NCBI GenBank assembly: GCA_009739215.1
Contig: VSJF01000006.1
Coordinates: forward strand, 434,001 to 498,000
From: Floccularia luteovirens
Taxonomy: Eukaryota > Basidiomycota > Agaricomycetes > Agaricales > Squamanitaceae
Reading direction: 5' to 3'
Length of the DNA: 64,000 nt
Position numbers and translations under genes: made by a program. The notes under the pieces were generated by a model, which was not told where the DNA came from, made no database searches, and saw only the letters and a program-made list of their open reading frames with translations. Positions 24,460 through 37,800 of this stretch are shown here, in pieces (the stretch's first letter is position 1; every line of letters starts with the position of its first letter).

Positions 24460-25232
24460 CTACTGCGTCTTTGTCTTAGCATTAATGATTCCTACCACTC
24501 GCATTCCCATATCCACAGCCATTACTAACGGTATTATTAAGTACGGCAGGTAGCTTCCAAGTAGCATCATCTGCTGAGCAGCATCTGGTTTTACAATCCC
24601 TGCATGGCGCATGTTTCTGTCAGCCATCCCCGATCAAAACTTGACTAAACTCACTTGAGGGAGGAAACAAGAGATACATAACGCATGGAAGCGTCGTGGT
24701 TGCGGTGGACGCGCCATATGCAAGTAATAGTACGTAGATGGTGCGAGAGCCTTCATACCATGAAGATTGTGGGTATTAGCCCAGACGTAATGACATGCAC
24801 AAGATACTCACCGTAGTATAACCCATACATTCCAAGGAAGAAAACTGGAAGCTGAAAGAGACTATATCCGAAGCACATGAATGTCTCGCTACCCTCGCAT
24901 GAAAGAAAGTGACTTACACTTCAAGTACCATGAATGACTTGAACCACACCAGATGGCTTGACCATTGCGCGTTTATTATTCCATTCACACTACCTACCAA
25001 CGGGTCTGAGGTCATCGTTACATATCCCTCGAGAAGGTTACGAAGCACTGCAGGTACTGTGGGGTATAATCCTTGCAAGTCAAGAAGTAGTGTTGGGGGA
25101 ATATGTGTCTAAGTACAAACTAAGTCAGGGAAGGTGCAGTAAAAGCAGAGAACGCACAGCAAAATATATAAAGTAGATCAAGTCAAGCGGACGTGATGTG
25201 AGTGGAAGACGTGAATTTGATTTTGCCGACAT
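24460..25232 (-). CDS. TMEM97/sigma-2-receptor-like EXPERA membrane protein
   Basis: A small four-helix membrane protein spread over five short exons. Exon 1 reads MSAKSNSRLPLTSRPLDLIY then FIYFA; exon 2 gives THIPPTLLLDLQGLYP, VPAVLRNLLEGYVTMTSDPL, and INAQWSSHLVWFKSFMVLE. Exon 3 is VLFQLPVFFLGMYGLYYG, exon 4 is SRTIYVLLLAYGASTATTTL, and exon 5 is IVKPDAAQQMMLLGSYLPYL then IIPLVMAVDMGMRVVGIINA, ending KTKTQ. All four introns have GT...AG ends and keep frame. HIPxTLLLDLQ, the Asp-Pro before the second helix and the FxxLExLFQLPxFF pattern are typical of TMEM97. In animals this is an ER protein linked to sterol transport and emopamil-binding-like folds. The fungal role is unknown. A basic KTKTQ end resembles an ER-retrieval tail. 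Confidence 0.85.
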
Positions 25233-25605
25233 TGACCAGTAAGAAGTAAACGTTAAGCTTTGAATTTGAACGTTTGAACCGTTTTATAATGAAATGTTGA
25301 GTTGCTGAGAGTCGTCAGACTTAAAAAAAGCTTTCCATATTCGGTACTAATATTTTGCGTCGGTATTATCCGACAGGCGGTTGCAAGTAATTTAACGACT
25401 CCAAAACAACTACTATGAAGAGTCGGTTTGTTTGCCACCAACAGATCCTTTCATCGGAAGAGTTGAGGATATAACTTTTGATAAGGAATGGAACAGTTGC
25501 TGATTATAGTCTTAAGGTGTCAGTCGACGACTAATCGACTATCAGCGGATAATTAATACATATAAGGAAAATAGTCGCCGACTAATATCATGTGACTTCT
25601 TGATT
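25233..25605. other. Upstream region of the TMEM97-like gene, no gene seen
   Basis: AT-rich, with no convincing open frame. It contains a short pair of similar blocks, GTCGACGACTAATCGACTA and AGTCGCCGACTAATATCA (about 25520-25590). Confidence 0.4.
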
Positions 25606-25800
25606 AATGCGCATTGGGCCCAAGCTCAAAAGGCGATCCTCCGTTGAATTCAAGCGCTTTTGAAGGGGAATTACCCCGATTCCGCTTCTTGTGAACGCCT
25701 TTTCAGTCTTACCAAATGCGCTCACGCTCGAGCACGGGCTGTCTCTTAGATCTCTCAGAACTCAAGACGCACCTAAATAACTAGTCTAATCTGGATGTGC
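25606..25800 (+). pseudogene. Probable hAT transposase C-terminal relic
   Basis: In one frame the segment reads NYPDSASCERLFSLTKCAHA, followed by RARAVS and a stop. One base out of frame it continues LDLSELKTHLNN. The order resembles the hAT dimerisation region: S-x-x-ERxFS, then basic residues and a terminal LxxLK-like helix. A stop precedes the segment and a frame change lies inside it, so it is at most a remnant. The assignment rests on a short motif only. Confidence 0.3.
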
Positions 25801-25808
25801 TTGCCATT

Positions 25809-25883
25809 TACGCTTCTGAATTTTTCCAGAAACTGTTTAGTGTTACGTAAATACTAAATAAATTTTGAAAAATCAGAAGCGTA
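25809..25883. repeat. Near-perfect inverted repeat, 17-18 bp arms
   Basis: TACGCTTCTGAATTTTTC (25809-25826) faces GAAAAATCAGAAGCGTA (25867-25883). The arms are complementary apart from one extra A and enclose a 40-nt loop. It follows directly on the hAT-like relic and could be an element end or just a hairpin. Confidence 0.6.
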
Positions 25884-27389
25884 TGCTTGGGGTGGGGGCA
25901 GAATCAGCAGAATCAGCAGCCCAAAATATTCCTAGCATGCATTCTGAATTTTCCAGCCCCAATTACAGAACATCCCGAGACCTCCAACAGCACTACAAAC
26001 TCAAGTTCACATCCACAATCCCTCGCAATACTCAACAACTTGATCAGCAATTCCACTGCTGATGCTGAAGACTTTGACTCTAAGGAAGACACAACAAACA
26101 GAAAAAGGCAGACGACTGGGTGAAGCACGGGGAGTTGACCTTATTGCCTCCTGATCTCTCAAAACCCTAAGTAGGGCTGCTGTGATGACCAGCAGGAGAG
26201 GTAGGAGTCAGGACAGAATCCAACATCGATACGGCAATCGTGCCCTACCACTTGTCTATGGCAGCGGAGCCATTCCAAGCCCCTACGATATACACCACTC
26301 GCACGCGCCACCCCTGCCACCGCACTAAGCCCAGTGACCTCCGCGAGTGAAGAAGGAAAAAAATTAAGAAAAATTAAGAAGAAAAAAAAGGAAATCCCGG
26401 CGCGCAGCTTCATGGATACTACACCAGGCCATCCAACCTCCGGGAACAGGCAGTTGCCAAGATGGTTCCCACAGATCACAAAACGCAACCGAGCCCCCTG
26501 CTATTGGTCACGGAAGAGCCGCCATTCCGCCCAATCCCCCCGCGTTGACTCCATGCTTTCCTCCAAGCCCATGGCTGCTTCGCTCAAGCAGGCCCGCCGC
26601 ACTCGGCTCGGCGAGCAAGATACCGCACCCACCCCAAACCGCTGCCTCCGTTATATATACTGAAAAAGACTAACTACTGCCAGGTCCGGACTTGATGGGA
26701 CCAGTGTTGCCAAGACTAGATCCGAGAAACCAGAGACCAGATACCAGAGACGGGCGTAATGGCTTGCAAGTCATCTTTGAACGAAGCAAGATGGGGGTAG
26801 AGAAGTGAGGAACGAAACAACGAAACACCGGGTATTTATATGTTTTCTAACCAAGATTAGACGCGGTCAGCCATTTTGTAGAGAATCAACCATCGGACTA
26901 GAAAAGATTATGCATATGTTTTGACCGATCGAAATGTCAAAACAAATACTCGCCGTTATCTCATTCGCTCGCTATTTTAGACGTGTCGTAGATCATCGAT
27001 CACTCTGTGCGGAAGTATTTTATGTCTTACTTCGCAACCAGACTATTTGGGAAACACTCTTACCGCTTTTGTATATGTTCTTCCTTCAAAGGCGTTGTTA
27101 GCTTCTGCAAATTAGACCTGAAGTCATGCTTCGCAAGTCTTGTTTCATAATAACTTCATAAATTCAAAATAAAATATAATCAACATTATTTCTCTACCGA
27201 TAGGCTTATTGAAATATCCGAACGAGGCAAGATCTGGTTTTGTTTGAGTAAACCAGGATTCCAGTTAGGACTTGTGTATATTTCAGACAGCCTACTACAC
27301 CTCGGCCCAATTGAAAAGATGGCCATACAAATTACGTAATGCTTTTTATTATTTTCCCTGCCTGCTGGGGTTTCTGATTAATCAACATC
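25884..27389. other. Gene-poor stretch, probably transposon-derived or intergenic
   Basis: About 1.5 kb. Short open frames at 25887-26123 and 26334-26663 have Ser/Thr/Asn-rich or Arg-rich readings and match no family I know. A purine tract (poly A/G) lies at about 26348-26392, and short CCAGAGACCAG-like repeats occur at 26725-26750. No RNA gene is visible. The last 200 bases presumably carry the promoter of the WD40 gene. Confidence 0.4.
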
Positions 27390-30126
27390 ATGGCACCAAA
27401 ATCCGGACCGGAGAAGGGAAGGAAACCAACGTTTGGCCGTAATGACAGCTCTAAACAGTCACTGGTCAACCTCGTCGAAGCACGAGTTGAGATAGACCTG
27501 ACGCAAGAGTCTGAGGGGGAAGCCAACATATTGGGCAAGACACCCACCAGAACAAGGTTTCCTAAGCTAGAGTAAGCTTCCCTTCGTGGCACCTTATGCC
27601 TTCATCCCATACCATTATCTTCTGTATCCTATTGTTAGACACCGCCGACCTCCCCACCCCGCAAATCCTTCCCAAACAATGAGCTATGGGAGCAATCCAG
27701 TCCGTGTAAAAACCCTGGCCGATACGAAAATAACTGCAGAAGATGGACCATCCGTAACACCTGTGGGTGGGGATCGAAACATCGGCCCCCGTCGAAGACC
27801 CCCGTCAAATCCTCCCTCGGCTGTTCGTATGAAGCAAGAAAGCAAAGTGATAGAACTAGATAGCGATGGAGATGATGTCAGTCGTAGGCCGGCAAAGGTG
27901 CTCAGATTTTGTGCATTCTACTTTCTAATTCCTCAAGGATTTAGCCGAGAGTAGAGGATGAAATATTCTGAAGGCATAGATTCCGACGAAGAATACTCCA
28001 CTCTTCATCGTGGTCTTGATTTTGATACAGGCAATGTAAGTACTAAATCAAGAGGATCGTACATATTGCTTAGGATCTCGATCCCTTTAGTGGAAACCAA
28101 TGAAAATCAATACGAATCGAATTAGTATGGATGGGAATATAACCGAGCCGACTCATGCCTCCAGGGCCCCTACGGATCTGAAATCATGGTTTTGTCGCAG
28201 TGATATATCAGTACCGAATAATCAGGTTCAGAAAAATCAAAATCTGTTCATTTGGGACTGCTGTATGTGCTATATTGCATTATGATTCTGTACTAACATA
28301 CTTCCTTTTAGCTTCGACTTGCTGAGAATATTCAACGCGAGCATCACAGAATCCCACAAACACCAGCATATGATCAGAGGGCCCGTGCGGTGCAACGTAA
28401 ATTGGAAGATGACGTTGATCTGAATAAGCTCGAGTTGATATCAAAATTTAAGGAGTCCCCAGGAAGCAAGTCTCTATTTTTTGATCTGGAATATTTCCTG
28501 ACAGACGATTGCTAGCCATTAATCGTCTGGATCAGAAGGAAGGCTGGATCATTACTGGATCTGTGTGCATTTCAGGTCAACCTGATATTGAAGATGGTTT
28601 GTCCGATTTCCCTCCGCACCTCGCAGCTATCTAATATGTATTTCAGAGGAATTGAATCCTAACAATACGATTGGGTCATTAACTGCCTGGAACCGACGGT
28701 CATTTGTGCTGCCAGGCCATCGTCGACAATGGCGTTTGTCTCCTATTTTCCACTTAAAGTCAAACTCTTCTGAGTAACTCGACAGGTGATGGACAAATGA
28801 AGTATTATTCAGTTAATTGTGTCGCTCTTGACCCTCAAAGGTATCTCGATAAATTTCTAGTAGTATTGCATGCTCCATCTACCTTCCAGTTTGTCTTTTG
28901 TATCAACCGGCACCGACTCAACCATACGCATATGGGACCGCGACAACGAACGTGGCTACAAACAACGGAGATCTCGTCAGTCACTTCTAAGAGCCTTAGA
29001 AAGTGTAGATATTGATAACTTTGGTAGTGAAAATACCGTCAGTCCCTCGTGACATTGCATTCAAACCGAACAGCTCGAACTTCGCTGTTGCTGCAGAGTA
29101 AGGTTTTGAATGCAGATATGGAATCTACAGACCAAACTAATCTTCATCATAGCAAATTGTGCGTATTTAGTCAACTGTCGCAACTTACTCCGAAAAAACT
29201 TCCGCTTTTCCCGGCAAATACACCCCATACTGTAGGGGCAATTCTATGGGGAAACGAGTCCTCCTCAAGTCTCTTGTTCGCATCTTCAGAGCCATCGGGT
29301 GGGAATGCAGTGTCGAGTGGGTTTCATAAAGCATTCGATGTGGGACACGATAAAGTTGCCTTTCAATTTGATGCAATAGAAGCTGGGGATGCTATGGCTT
29401 GTGACCCAAGTGGTATGTGAGAATCAATCTGGGTCCACCTCAAATGTCACTCCCCGAAAACCAGGATCATCATTTGCATTGGCAACCCATGGACCAAATG
29501 GAAACAACTATCTTCGCATATATGACACACGACGTCGTCTAGGAACCGCTATCGCTTCGATAATAACAGAACATTATGCAGCTGATACAGATGGTGAAGT
29601 TAACGTGGCAGTTTTCAGCCCAGATGAGATATATCTTGCACTTGCTAGAAGCGATAACAGAACACATATTTATGATGTACGGATGCTTAAGAGGGGGGTT
29701 TTGTTCAATTACTTACATAGTGGGGCATCAAAAGTAACACCAGGACTGGGCTCATATGGAATAGTCAAAGCTCAGTGGGTTCAGTCGAGGACAAGGAGGT
29801 TAGGGCTTGTGACTGCTGGGACTGATGGTAAGAAACTCTGGTCATCCGAAAATTAATTCTTTAATCATGTTGTGTAGGTTGTGTGCGACTCTGGGATCCC
29901 CTGAAGTCCTCTGATAATTCGGACAATGGTGCCATTCTTGCTGAGGTTGAATCTGATATAGGCGACTTCTGCCTTGGTGACCGGTTCCGAGAGGAATATC
30001 AGCTCGTTGTGTGAGTCTATTGATTCTGCCATTCAATATCATGTACTCATCCCGTATAGAGGCGACTCTGCTGGGCAGGTTTCGATATTTGACAAAAGAA
30101 AGGATTTGTTTAGCGCTGAATTGTAG
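27390..30126 (+). CDS. WD40-repeat protein with a disordered N-terminus
   Basis: Function not recognised. Starts MAPKSGPEKGRKPTFGRNDS; exon 1 contains VEIDLTQESEGE and exon 2 VIELDSDGDDVSRR, both resembling SUMO-interacting motifs (hydrophobic core next to acidic residues). The following exons give RMKYSEGIDSDEEYSTLHRG and RLAENIQREHHRIPQTPAYD. The propeller then begins: GWIITGSVCISGQPDIED, LTAWNRRSFVLPGHRRQWR, FVSTGTDSTIRIWDRDNERG, VPRDIAFKPNSSNFAVAAE, LATHGPNGNNYLRIYDTRRR, NVAVFSPDEIYLALARSDNR, and LVTAGTDGCVRLWDPLKSS. It ends GQVSIFDKRKDLFSAEL. About 700 residues over a dozen or more exons. The acidic, SIM-like N-terminus suggests a nuclear protein; that is inference. Exon junctions near 28700-28900 and 29400-29460 are approximate. 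Confidence 0.8.
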
Positions 30127-30378
30127 TATATCTGGTGTGTAACTAGAGACTAGGGCTGGTTAGCAAGACCATCGCGAGCTCATAATACAATATGACCACT
30201 CAATGCATGGTATAGTTATAACAAGAAAACGGAATTGCGGGGATCCAGCAAACAAACCCGACAAACTCCCGCACATCCGATGGATGTCCGAGCAGCGGGC
30301 CGGACTTCTCGATAATGAAAACATTATTATTTATAACTGGAGTGTGGGCAAAGCACAGTTTCGCTGTCGATCTGTTCG

Positions 30379-32233
<1,855 letters not shown>

Positions 32234-32352
32234 AACCATGCTTCGTTGTAACCATCTGGCAGGCGGCATATGTAAATGCTTATGTTGATATATATTGGAC
32301 TGTACATCTATTCGTAGAACTTAAGATTTCTGAAGATGTTGGCACCATCTGG

Positions 32353-32358
32353 CACGTG
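32353..32358. promoter_or_regulatory. CACGTG E-box between xylulokinase and PUS1
   Basis: GGCACGTGATA lies about 340 bases upstream of the PUS1 ATG and shares its core with the other E-boxes in the window. Confidence 0.25.
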
Positions 32359-32693
32359 ATATTGAAGGAATTTCAAGCGAACTTGAAGTTGTCAAGATAT
32401 TGAGTACATTGACAAAAGTGACGTGAACGCTAGCGCTCTCAATTATTGCACGCGTAAAGGTAATGGTATGCTATTCATCTTGTGTGGTAGCTTGATGGTG
32501 CACTCATGTAACATATCTGTATCTGCACAGACAACACCACATGTTGCTTAGGATCAAGTTCAAACATCTTCCTAAATTTGATATTACATGTAAATTGCGT
32601 CAGCATCGAGCCAGTTTTTCATGCTCAGGACTACATAGTAACATTAGTGTTGGATACACCTTATCCACGACTACTTGCGTCGGATCGATAGCC

Positions 32694-34820
32694 ATGAAAC
32701 GTCCTGCCGAAAGCGATGAACTGCAGAACCCAAAACGCGTAAAGGATGTTCCCAGTAGCCCTGAAGAAAAGAGCCCCACAGGCGACCAAGAGGAAAGGAG
32801 GAATAGCTCTGCGTAAGACTTCCTTTATTCAAAAAATTACTGAAGTTACTGACTACAGAATTCTAAGCGATGAACAACCAGCTGAAAATCTGCAGCACAC
32901 AGCTGAGTCTTCAAGACGTAAGGGAGCAGGGAAGAAGGGCAGCCGCCGCCGAGAGAGACGTAGAAATGATGAAGGCACATCAAACAGACAACAAGATGGT
33001 GAAAAGGCTCTGCGTCTTCCGAAAAGGCAGTGTGCATTGCTCATAGGATTTTGCGGAGCTGGGTATAGTGGCATGCAAATGTGCGCAGTTGCTTTTTGTA
33101 TCTTTACCGAGTTAATATTGGACGTAACGGCAGTCAACCCGATCATACGCGGACCATCGAAGGTGTATTGTTCACTGCTTTGGTGAAGGCAGGTGCCGTT
33201 TCCCAAGATAATGCTGATGACCCCGTAAAGGTATAAAAAATTCTGTATTTTGGATATGTAGTCATGATACGACCAAGTAAACGTAAACTTTCCAGGTAAA
33301 TCTTGCTCGCGCTGCTAGAACCGATGCGGGTGTACATGCAGCGGGTAACGTTGTATCATTAAAAATGATTATGAATGTCCCTGGAGTCACAGACTTGAAG
33401 AAGCGAATCAATGAGGAGCTTCCTTCAGAAATCCGTTTGTGGGACTTTGTAGGTTTTCTCTTTATGTTTCCGTTGCCGAGTACACCTTGTAATTCATGCC
33501 AACATCAAATAGGTTAGAGTTCAAAATTCCTTCAATGCGCGTCTGTTAGTATCATTTTTATTGTTTACGGAACAAGTCTCAAATATCACATAATATAGCG
33601 TCTGTGACAGCAGGAAATACACATATTCATTCCCAAGTTATCTATTACTCCCCCCGAAACCTGGCAGTGGCATACAACGAAGTATATCCAACCTTAATGC
33701 TACATTCACCCAATCGTCAACGACAGCTATAAGTGATGACTTCTGGAACCATCATGATTCACCAACATTTGAAGGAGACCTCCTACATAAACGATCCTGG
33801 AGAATAGGACAACAACAACTTGAGGATATCAGGTCTCTTGCGAGAAAGTATGAGGGCACGCATAACTTTCACAACTTCACAGTAGACCGTGACTATTCTG
33901 ACCGGAGCAACAACCGGTTCATGAAGAAAATTGAGGTATTTCTAATATTGTTTCGTACTTGACTATTTGACCACATATACAATCTAGATTGCTGACCCCG
34001 TGGTTTTTGGGGAAACAGAGTGGATTAGAGTCCTCTTCCATGGACAGAGCTTTATGTTACATCAAGTATGTTATTTCCCTTTGTTATTTCTTATATACTA
34101 ACAACATAAAGATCGTAAGTCTATGATTAGGTTAATTTAACAAGTCCATTCACGCAACAACTATCAAGCGCAAGATGATGTTTGCTCTTGTGATGGCATG
34201 TAGGATGGGGACTCCAGCGCGGGTGATAGATGAGGTAAAGACCTTTCTTCTTATGTGTATTAATCAATCCACAATTTCATGTAGCTTTATGGTCCGCGTC
34301 ATGTCTTTATACCCAAAATGCCAGCTCTTGGGTTACTTTTGGAAGAACCGCTCTTCCATTCATATAACGAAAGAATGATGGTCATTAACGAAAAATACCA
34401 ACCGACGGATGCAGATTATCGACCTCCTATTAGTTTTGAAGCATATAAAGACGATATTTCTCTTTTCAAAGAGCAATATATATACGAAAATATGCGAAGA
34501 ATCGAGGACCGTGATGGATTGTAAGTTTCTACAATGTTTAGTTTCGTTATAACCTCTATTTTTACAGCTTTGATGCGTGGATACGAGGGGTGGACGCTTA
34601 TGCTGGTAATGACCTGCTGTACCTCAACTCAGCAGGAGAGATCCCCGAGCAATCCGTGATTAAGAAGGATGAGCGGAGGGAGAATCCATTCCGCGAAAAG
34701 AGGATTTTTGATGCAACTAGCTTCACTGCGAATAAGGACATCACAAGGATAATTCAAGATGAATATGACGACGAAAACGTGATGATCTCAAAAGCTAACC
34801 TTGGGGAAACTGAAGGGTGA
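32694..34820 (+). CDS. PUS1: tRNA pseudouridine synthase Pus1 (TruA family)
   Basis: Converts uridine to pseudouridine at several tRNA positions and in some other RNAs. Starts [18 protein letters not shown] with a Lys/Arg-rich N-terminus ([19 protein letters not shown]) that could act as a nuclear signal. The catalytic part has [18 protein letters not shown], then after an intron [18 protein letters not shown], then [20 protein letters not shown] with the catalytic Asp in ARTDAG. Further family blocks are [30 protein letters not shown], and [20 protein letters not shown] with one early difference (VLF). [20 protein letters not shown] and [11 protein letters not shown] follow. The ending is [11 protein letters not shown]. 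An in-frame ATG at 32541 would add a basic N-terminus. Converges on the NAT gene with 74 bases between stops. Confidence 0.94.
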
Positions 34821-34894
34821 GCATAGGTGCAGGCGCCTTGTGTTATTCATTAACTATGGTGATGATGCTATACTGGGTACATAATACTTATTAA

Positions 34895-36204
34895 TTAACA
34901 TGAAATGGAAGAAACCCGACCCCGAATCCATCTTTGACCCTCCTCAGAAATTTCTATCCCAAATAACTCCCGTATAGCATTGACCCTTTCATCCTCCGTG
35001 GAGAGGGTCATCATAACTTTCCGCTTACTTCCAACTTGTTGTATCACCATACTTCCCTCCAGAAAAATTCTTCCTATTTGACCCTCTAATATCTCTAACT
35101 CCTGTTCGGACGCGTTCTTGTCACCTTTGTGGTGAGAATCGACCCAGTACAATCTACAACAAAGAACATTTTCCCAGAACCAACCTCGCGGAAGTGTATA
35201 AATCGCCACATTGGCACTCTCAAAGTCTGCCGGGAAGTATTCACTCTCGTTAAATGCGTAAAATATCTCCCATTTCGCTGGGGTGTCTGATTTTTCATAT
35301 AGGACTTCTAATCTCCAATCGCCATCTCTGTGGATTGTATCACAATGAGGGCTCTCCGCTGTTTTGGTAAAATAAATTTTGGTCAGATGGTGGTAACAAA
35401 ACTCCAAACTCACACAAGCTTGATTGAGGAAGTGCACCCCTGGTTAGCCGGTGTTTCTGGGTTGGAGCAGTGCCCATGACAACGTTGTCTTTGGCATTCG
35501 ATAACAGGATGGGTCGACTTAGCCCTTTCCCCAGGGTACCAGTATCAACAATGTATGTTGTGTTGTCAATTGGTTGCACGAAGATGATCATATGTCGGAC
35601 TGATGCATATTCGGGGTTTTCGTAGGATTTTGGAGCAGTGTTCACCCTTGCTGCCCCTGCGTATGCCCTGTAGTGGTATGTGAGTCACCCCTATTATACC
35701 GGCACCGACACATACAAATGAGCTTTGTACGCCCAAGAAGCATAGTTGTCTTCGCAATAATTGAGCACCTACCGATAGCCAAGTCCGCAAAGCATTTCTA
35801 AGAACAACCCATTCAGGCCTAAACAATATAAGCCTTTCCCCTGAATGACGAGACGATGATACAACTCCTCAGGCTCTATATCAACTGCACCGCTCTAGGT
35901 GCTTCAATATATTGTTTGGGTAAGAAGGCTTTCGCTACTGCATAACCAATCATACTTACTAATGCATTTGGGTATTTTCATAAATAAATGCCACCAACTG
36001 CAGACGGGTAATTAGGTGGAGGTTGCGCAAGGTGGTTTCGAATTTCCCTGCGATGATATCGTCTTCTGTGAACTGGTGATTATACCCAATACGGTTCAGC
36101 CATTGTAGGATCTTGTCTGGGCTGTAAACTGATTTCTTTTTTCTGATCCACAATCCACCACGGAGGGCTCCAGCTAGAGGAGGTGAACCTGAAGTGAGAC
36201 ACAT
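34895..36204 (-). CDS. Arylamine N-acetyltransferase (NAT)
   Basis: Transfers acyl groups from acyl-CoA to arylamines, arylhydrazines and similar xenobiotics. Starts MCLTSGSPPLAGALRGGLWI, then SPDKILQWLNRIGYNHQFTE and TTLRNLHLITRLQLVAFIYE. The next exon gives DIEPEELYHRLVIQGKGLYC then LGLNGLFLEMLCGLGYR, where the Cys fits the catalytic nucleophile of the R/KGxxC motif. SVRHMIIFVQPIDNTTYIVD supplies the catalytic His and Asp. The C-terminal exon holds DGDWRLEVLYEKSDTPAKWE and ends GQRWIRGRVSSISC. All three triad residues are present, so the enzyme should be active. Fungal relatives detoxify plant or bacterial amines; the substrate here cannot be read. The first residues differ from bacterial NATs as is usual for basidiomycete members. 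Confidence 0.88.
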
Positions 36205-37119
36205 TCGATTTTCCAGTATGTCACGTATTGGGGAAGGCTGTATGGGAACAAGTTCCCGCTACCTTTAGGCAGTGGGTCTTGCAGGATTGAAACCAAAATT
36301 TTGTAATTTCACATTTTCCCGTCAAATTCGCGAGATAAGGGTCACAACAATTTTGTAATGGTCGATCATATCATTGAAAACAATTTGTATAAGGTCTCCA
36401 CAAAAGTCGGTGAAACCAGTCCCTCCTGAAACAATACGATGTCTTTATTCAATTGACAGGTTCTTTAATTGTCGTGAGCTCTCTTCAACTGTTCTTCATT
36501 ACAGCCTTAACAATGTTGCAATAGTACCTTGCATTGAATAGCACTTTTACATAACTAGTAGTACTTACTTTAAAACAAATTCTTTGTGCACTTCTAGCCT
36601 CCAGCTTCAACCTAATTTCATGTAAATGGTAGCGGGCTCTGCCGTGCACGAAGCACGGCCTTACGGACTTACTTAGTAAGTTAGCCTACAGTATTTAAAC
36701 TGCCTTATAATAACGTAATCACACATGGTGTGTTTTGGGTATTGGAAATTGTAAGGTCCGAGTGCTACCAATTCAATTGCATATAATAATCATTTAAACA
36801 TCTAGATATTTAAGGCGAGAATGTGTACATGTGCTACTTGAGAACCATATTTTGCGCATGACGGAATCCGAACCGAATGTAATATATTTCGACTGTCTTC
36901 CGAACAGAAAAAAATTAGGTTCAGGTTACGAGAAACGTAACAAGATTTTGACTGGAAAATGACGTTCAAACGTCCAATACTTATCCGCATGATGAGAAGG
37001 TAATCAACCAACCTGAAATTAAGTCTAGAAAATACATGAGATTATCTACTCAAACGAGCTAGATACATTACGTTTTAACCATCACATCATGCATCAGTAA
37101 CGGCACATGTTTATACCAC
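36205..37119. other. Intergenic stretch upstream of the NAT gene
   Basis: About 0.9 kb between the NAT start and the RPB4 stop. AT-rich, without a convincing open frame. It contains the hairpin at 36641-36659 and an ACTTAC-TTA-GTAAGT palindrome at about 36665-36680. Confidence 0.45.
36631..36659 (-). repeat. Hairpin resembling the Helitron-like terminus at 16360
   Basis: GCCGTGC (36641-36647) and GCACGGC (36653-36659) form a perfect 7-bp stem around a five-base loop. The minus strand continues AGAGCCCG-CTACC. The layout (GC-rich hairpin, seven or eight bases, CTA) parallels 16360-16387, and the stem shares CCGTGC/GCACGG. The end is CTAC rather than CTRR, so it is a degenerate relative or chance. 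Confidence 0.35.
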
Positions 37120-37800
37120 CTATGACTGGAATTTTCTCATTGTCTGAATCTCATCCAATAGGGCTTGCAACCTATCATCATCAATCTTGACAAGGCTTGA
37201 GAAAAAGGAAAAAAAGAAGAGGGGTATGTTCCGTTCGACATCAAAGATCTTTGTGGGAAAAGCTAACCAAAAATCACTAACCTAGGTATGACACTTTTTG
37301 CTTCTTCTGCATCTGCCGGACACAAGTTTGCAATCTGTGCAGTCTCGAATTGAGTAAGTGCAGGTTCCCTACGTAGGGTCCTGTGAAGGTAAGAAGTCAA
37401 CCAATTATCGCACATATAATAACTCGGAGGAATTCATACTCTCGTACTGCACTTGCCGCATCTGTAGTATTGAACTTGGTAAAAGTTTTGACATATTCCA
37501 AGGTTTTGTTGTAGACACTGGATAACCATAAAATGAATGAATTGATCGTAATTTCTCATAACACAAAAATGGGGTTCTCCATACGCTGTATCAGGAGCAT
37601 CTTTGTCTCTATTCTCCAAGAGATATTTCACTTCCGAGATCAACAAACAACCTGCATTGTTGAATTCTGGAATCGTTGTTCAGATTGGGGCATTTCTTCA
37701 CGGAACGGATCATGAAGTCATCAATCTAACCTGGACCAAGTTTCAGAGCTGATGCATCTTCTTCCTCTGTTTGTGGTCGATGGCGCAACCTCGCAGACAT
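37120..37800 (-). CDS. RPB4: RNA polymerase II subunit Rpb4
   Basis: Forms the Rpb4/Rpb7 stalk of RNA polymerase II, needed for initiation and linked to mRNA decay. Five exons joined by GT...AG introns give MSARLRHRPQTEEEDASALK then LGPE, FNNAGCLLISEVKYLLENRD, DAPDTAVYNKTLEYVKTFTK, FNTTDAASAVRETLRREPAL, TQFETAQIANLCPADAEEAK, and SVIPSLVKIDDDRLQALLDE, ending IQTMRKFQS. This covers the whole family: the N-terminal ExxASxLKLGP region that binds Rpb7, and the HRDC-like helical C-terminus with the conserved LxxFExxQxxNLCP. About 140 residues is the usual length. No single exon is long enough to stand out, so the gene is easy to miss. Confidence 0.93.

Noticed and set aside
26334..26663. Arg-rich open frame in the gene-poor gap
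   Set aside because: No conserved motif, no splice context, and it overlaps a purine tract; not supported as a gene.
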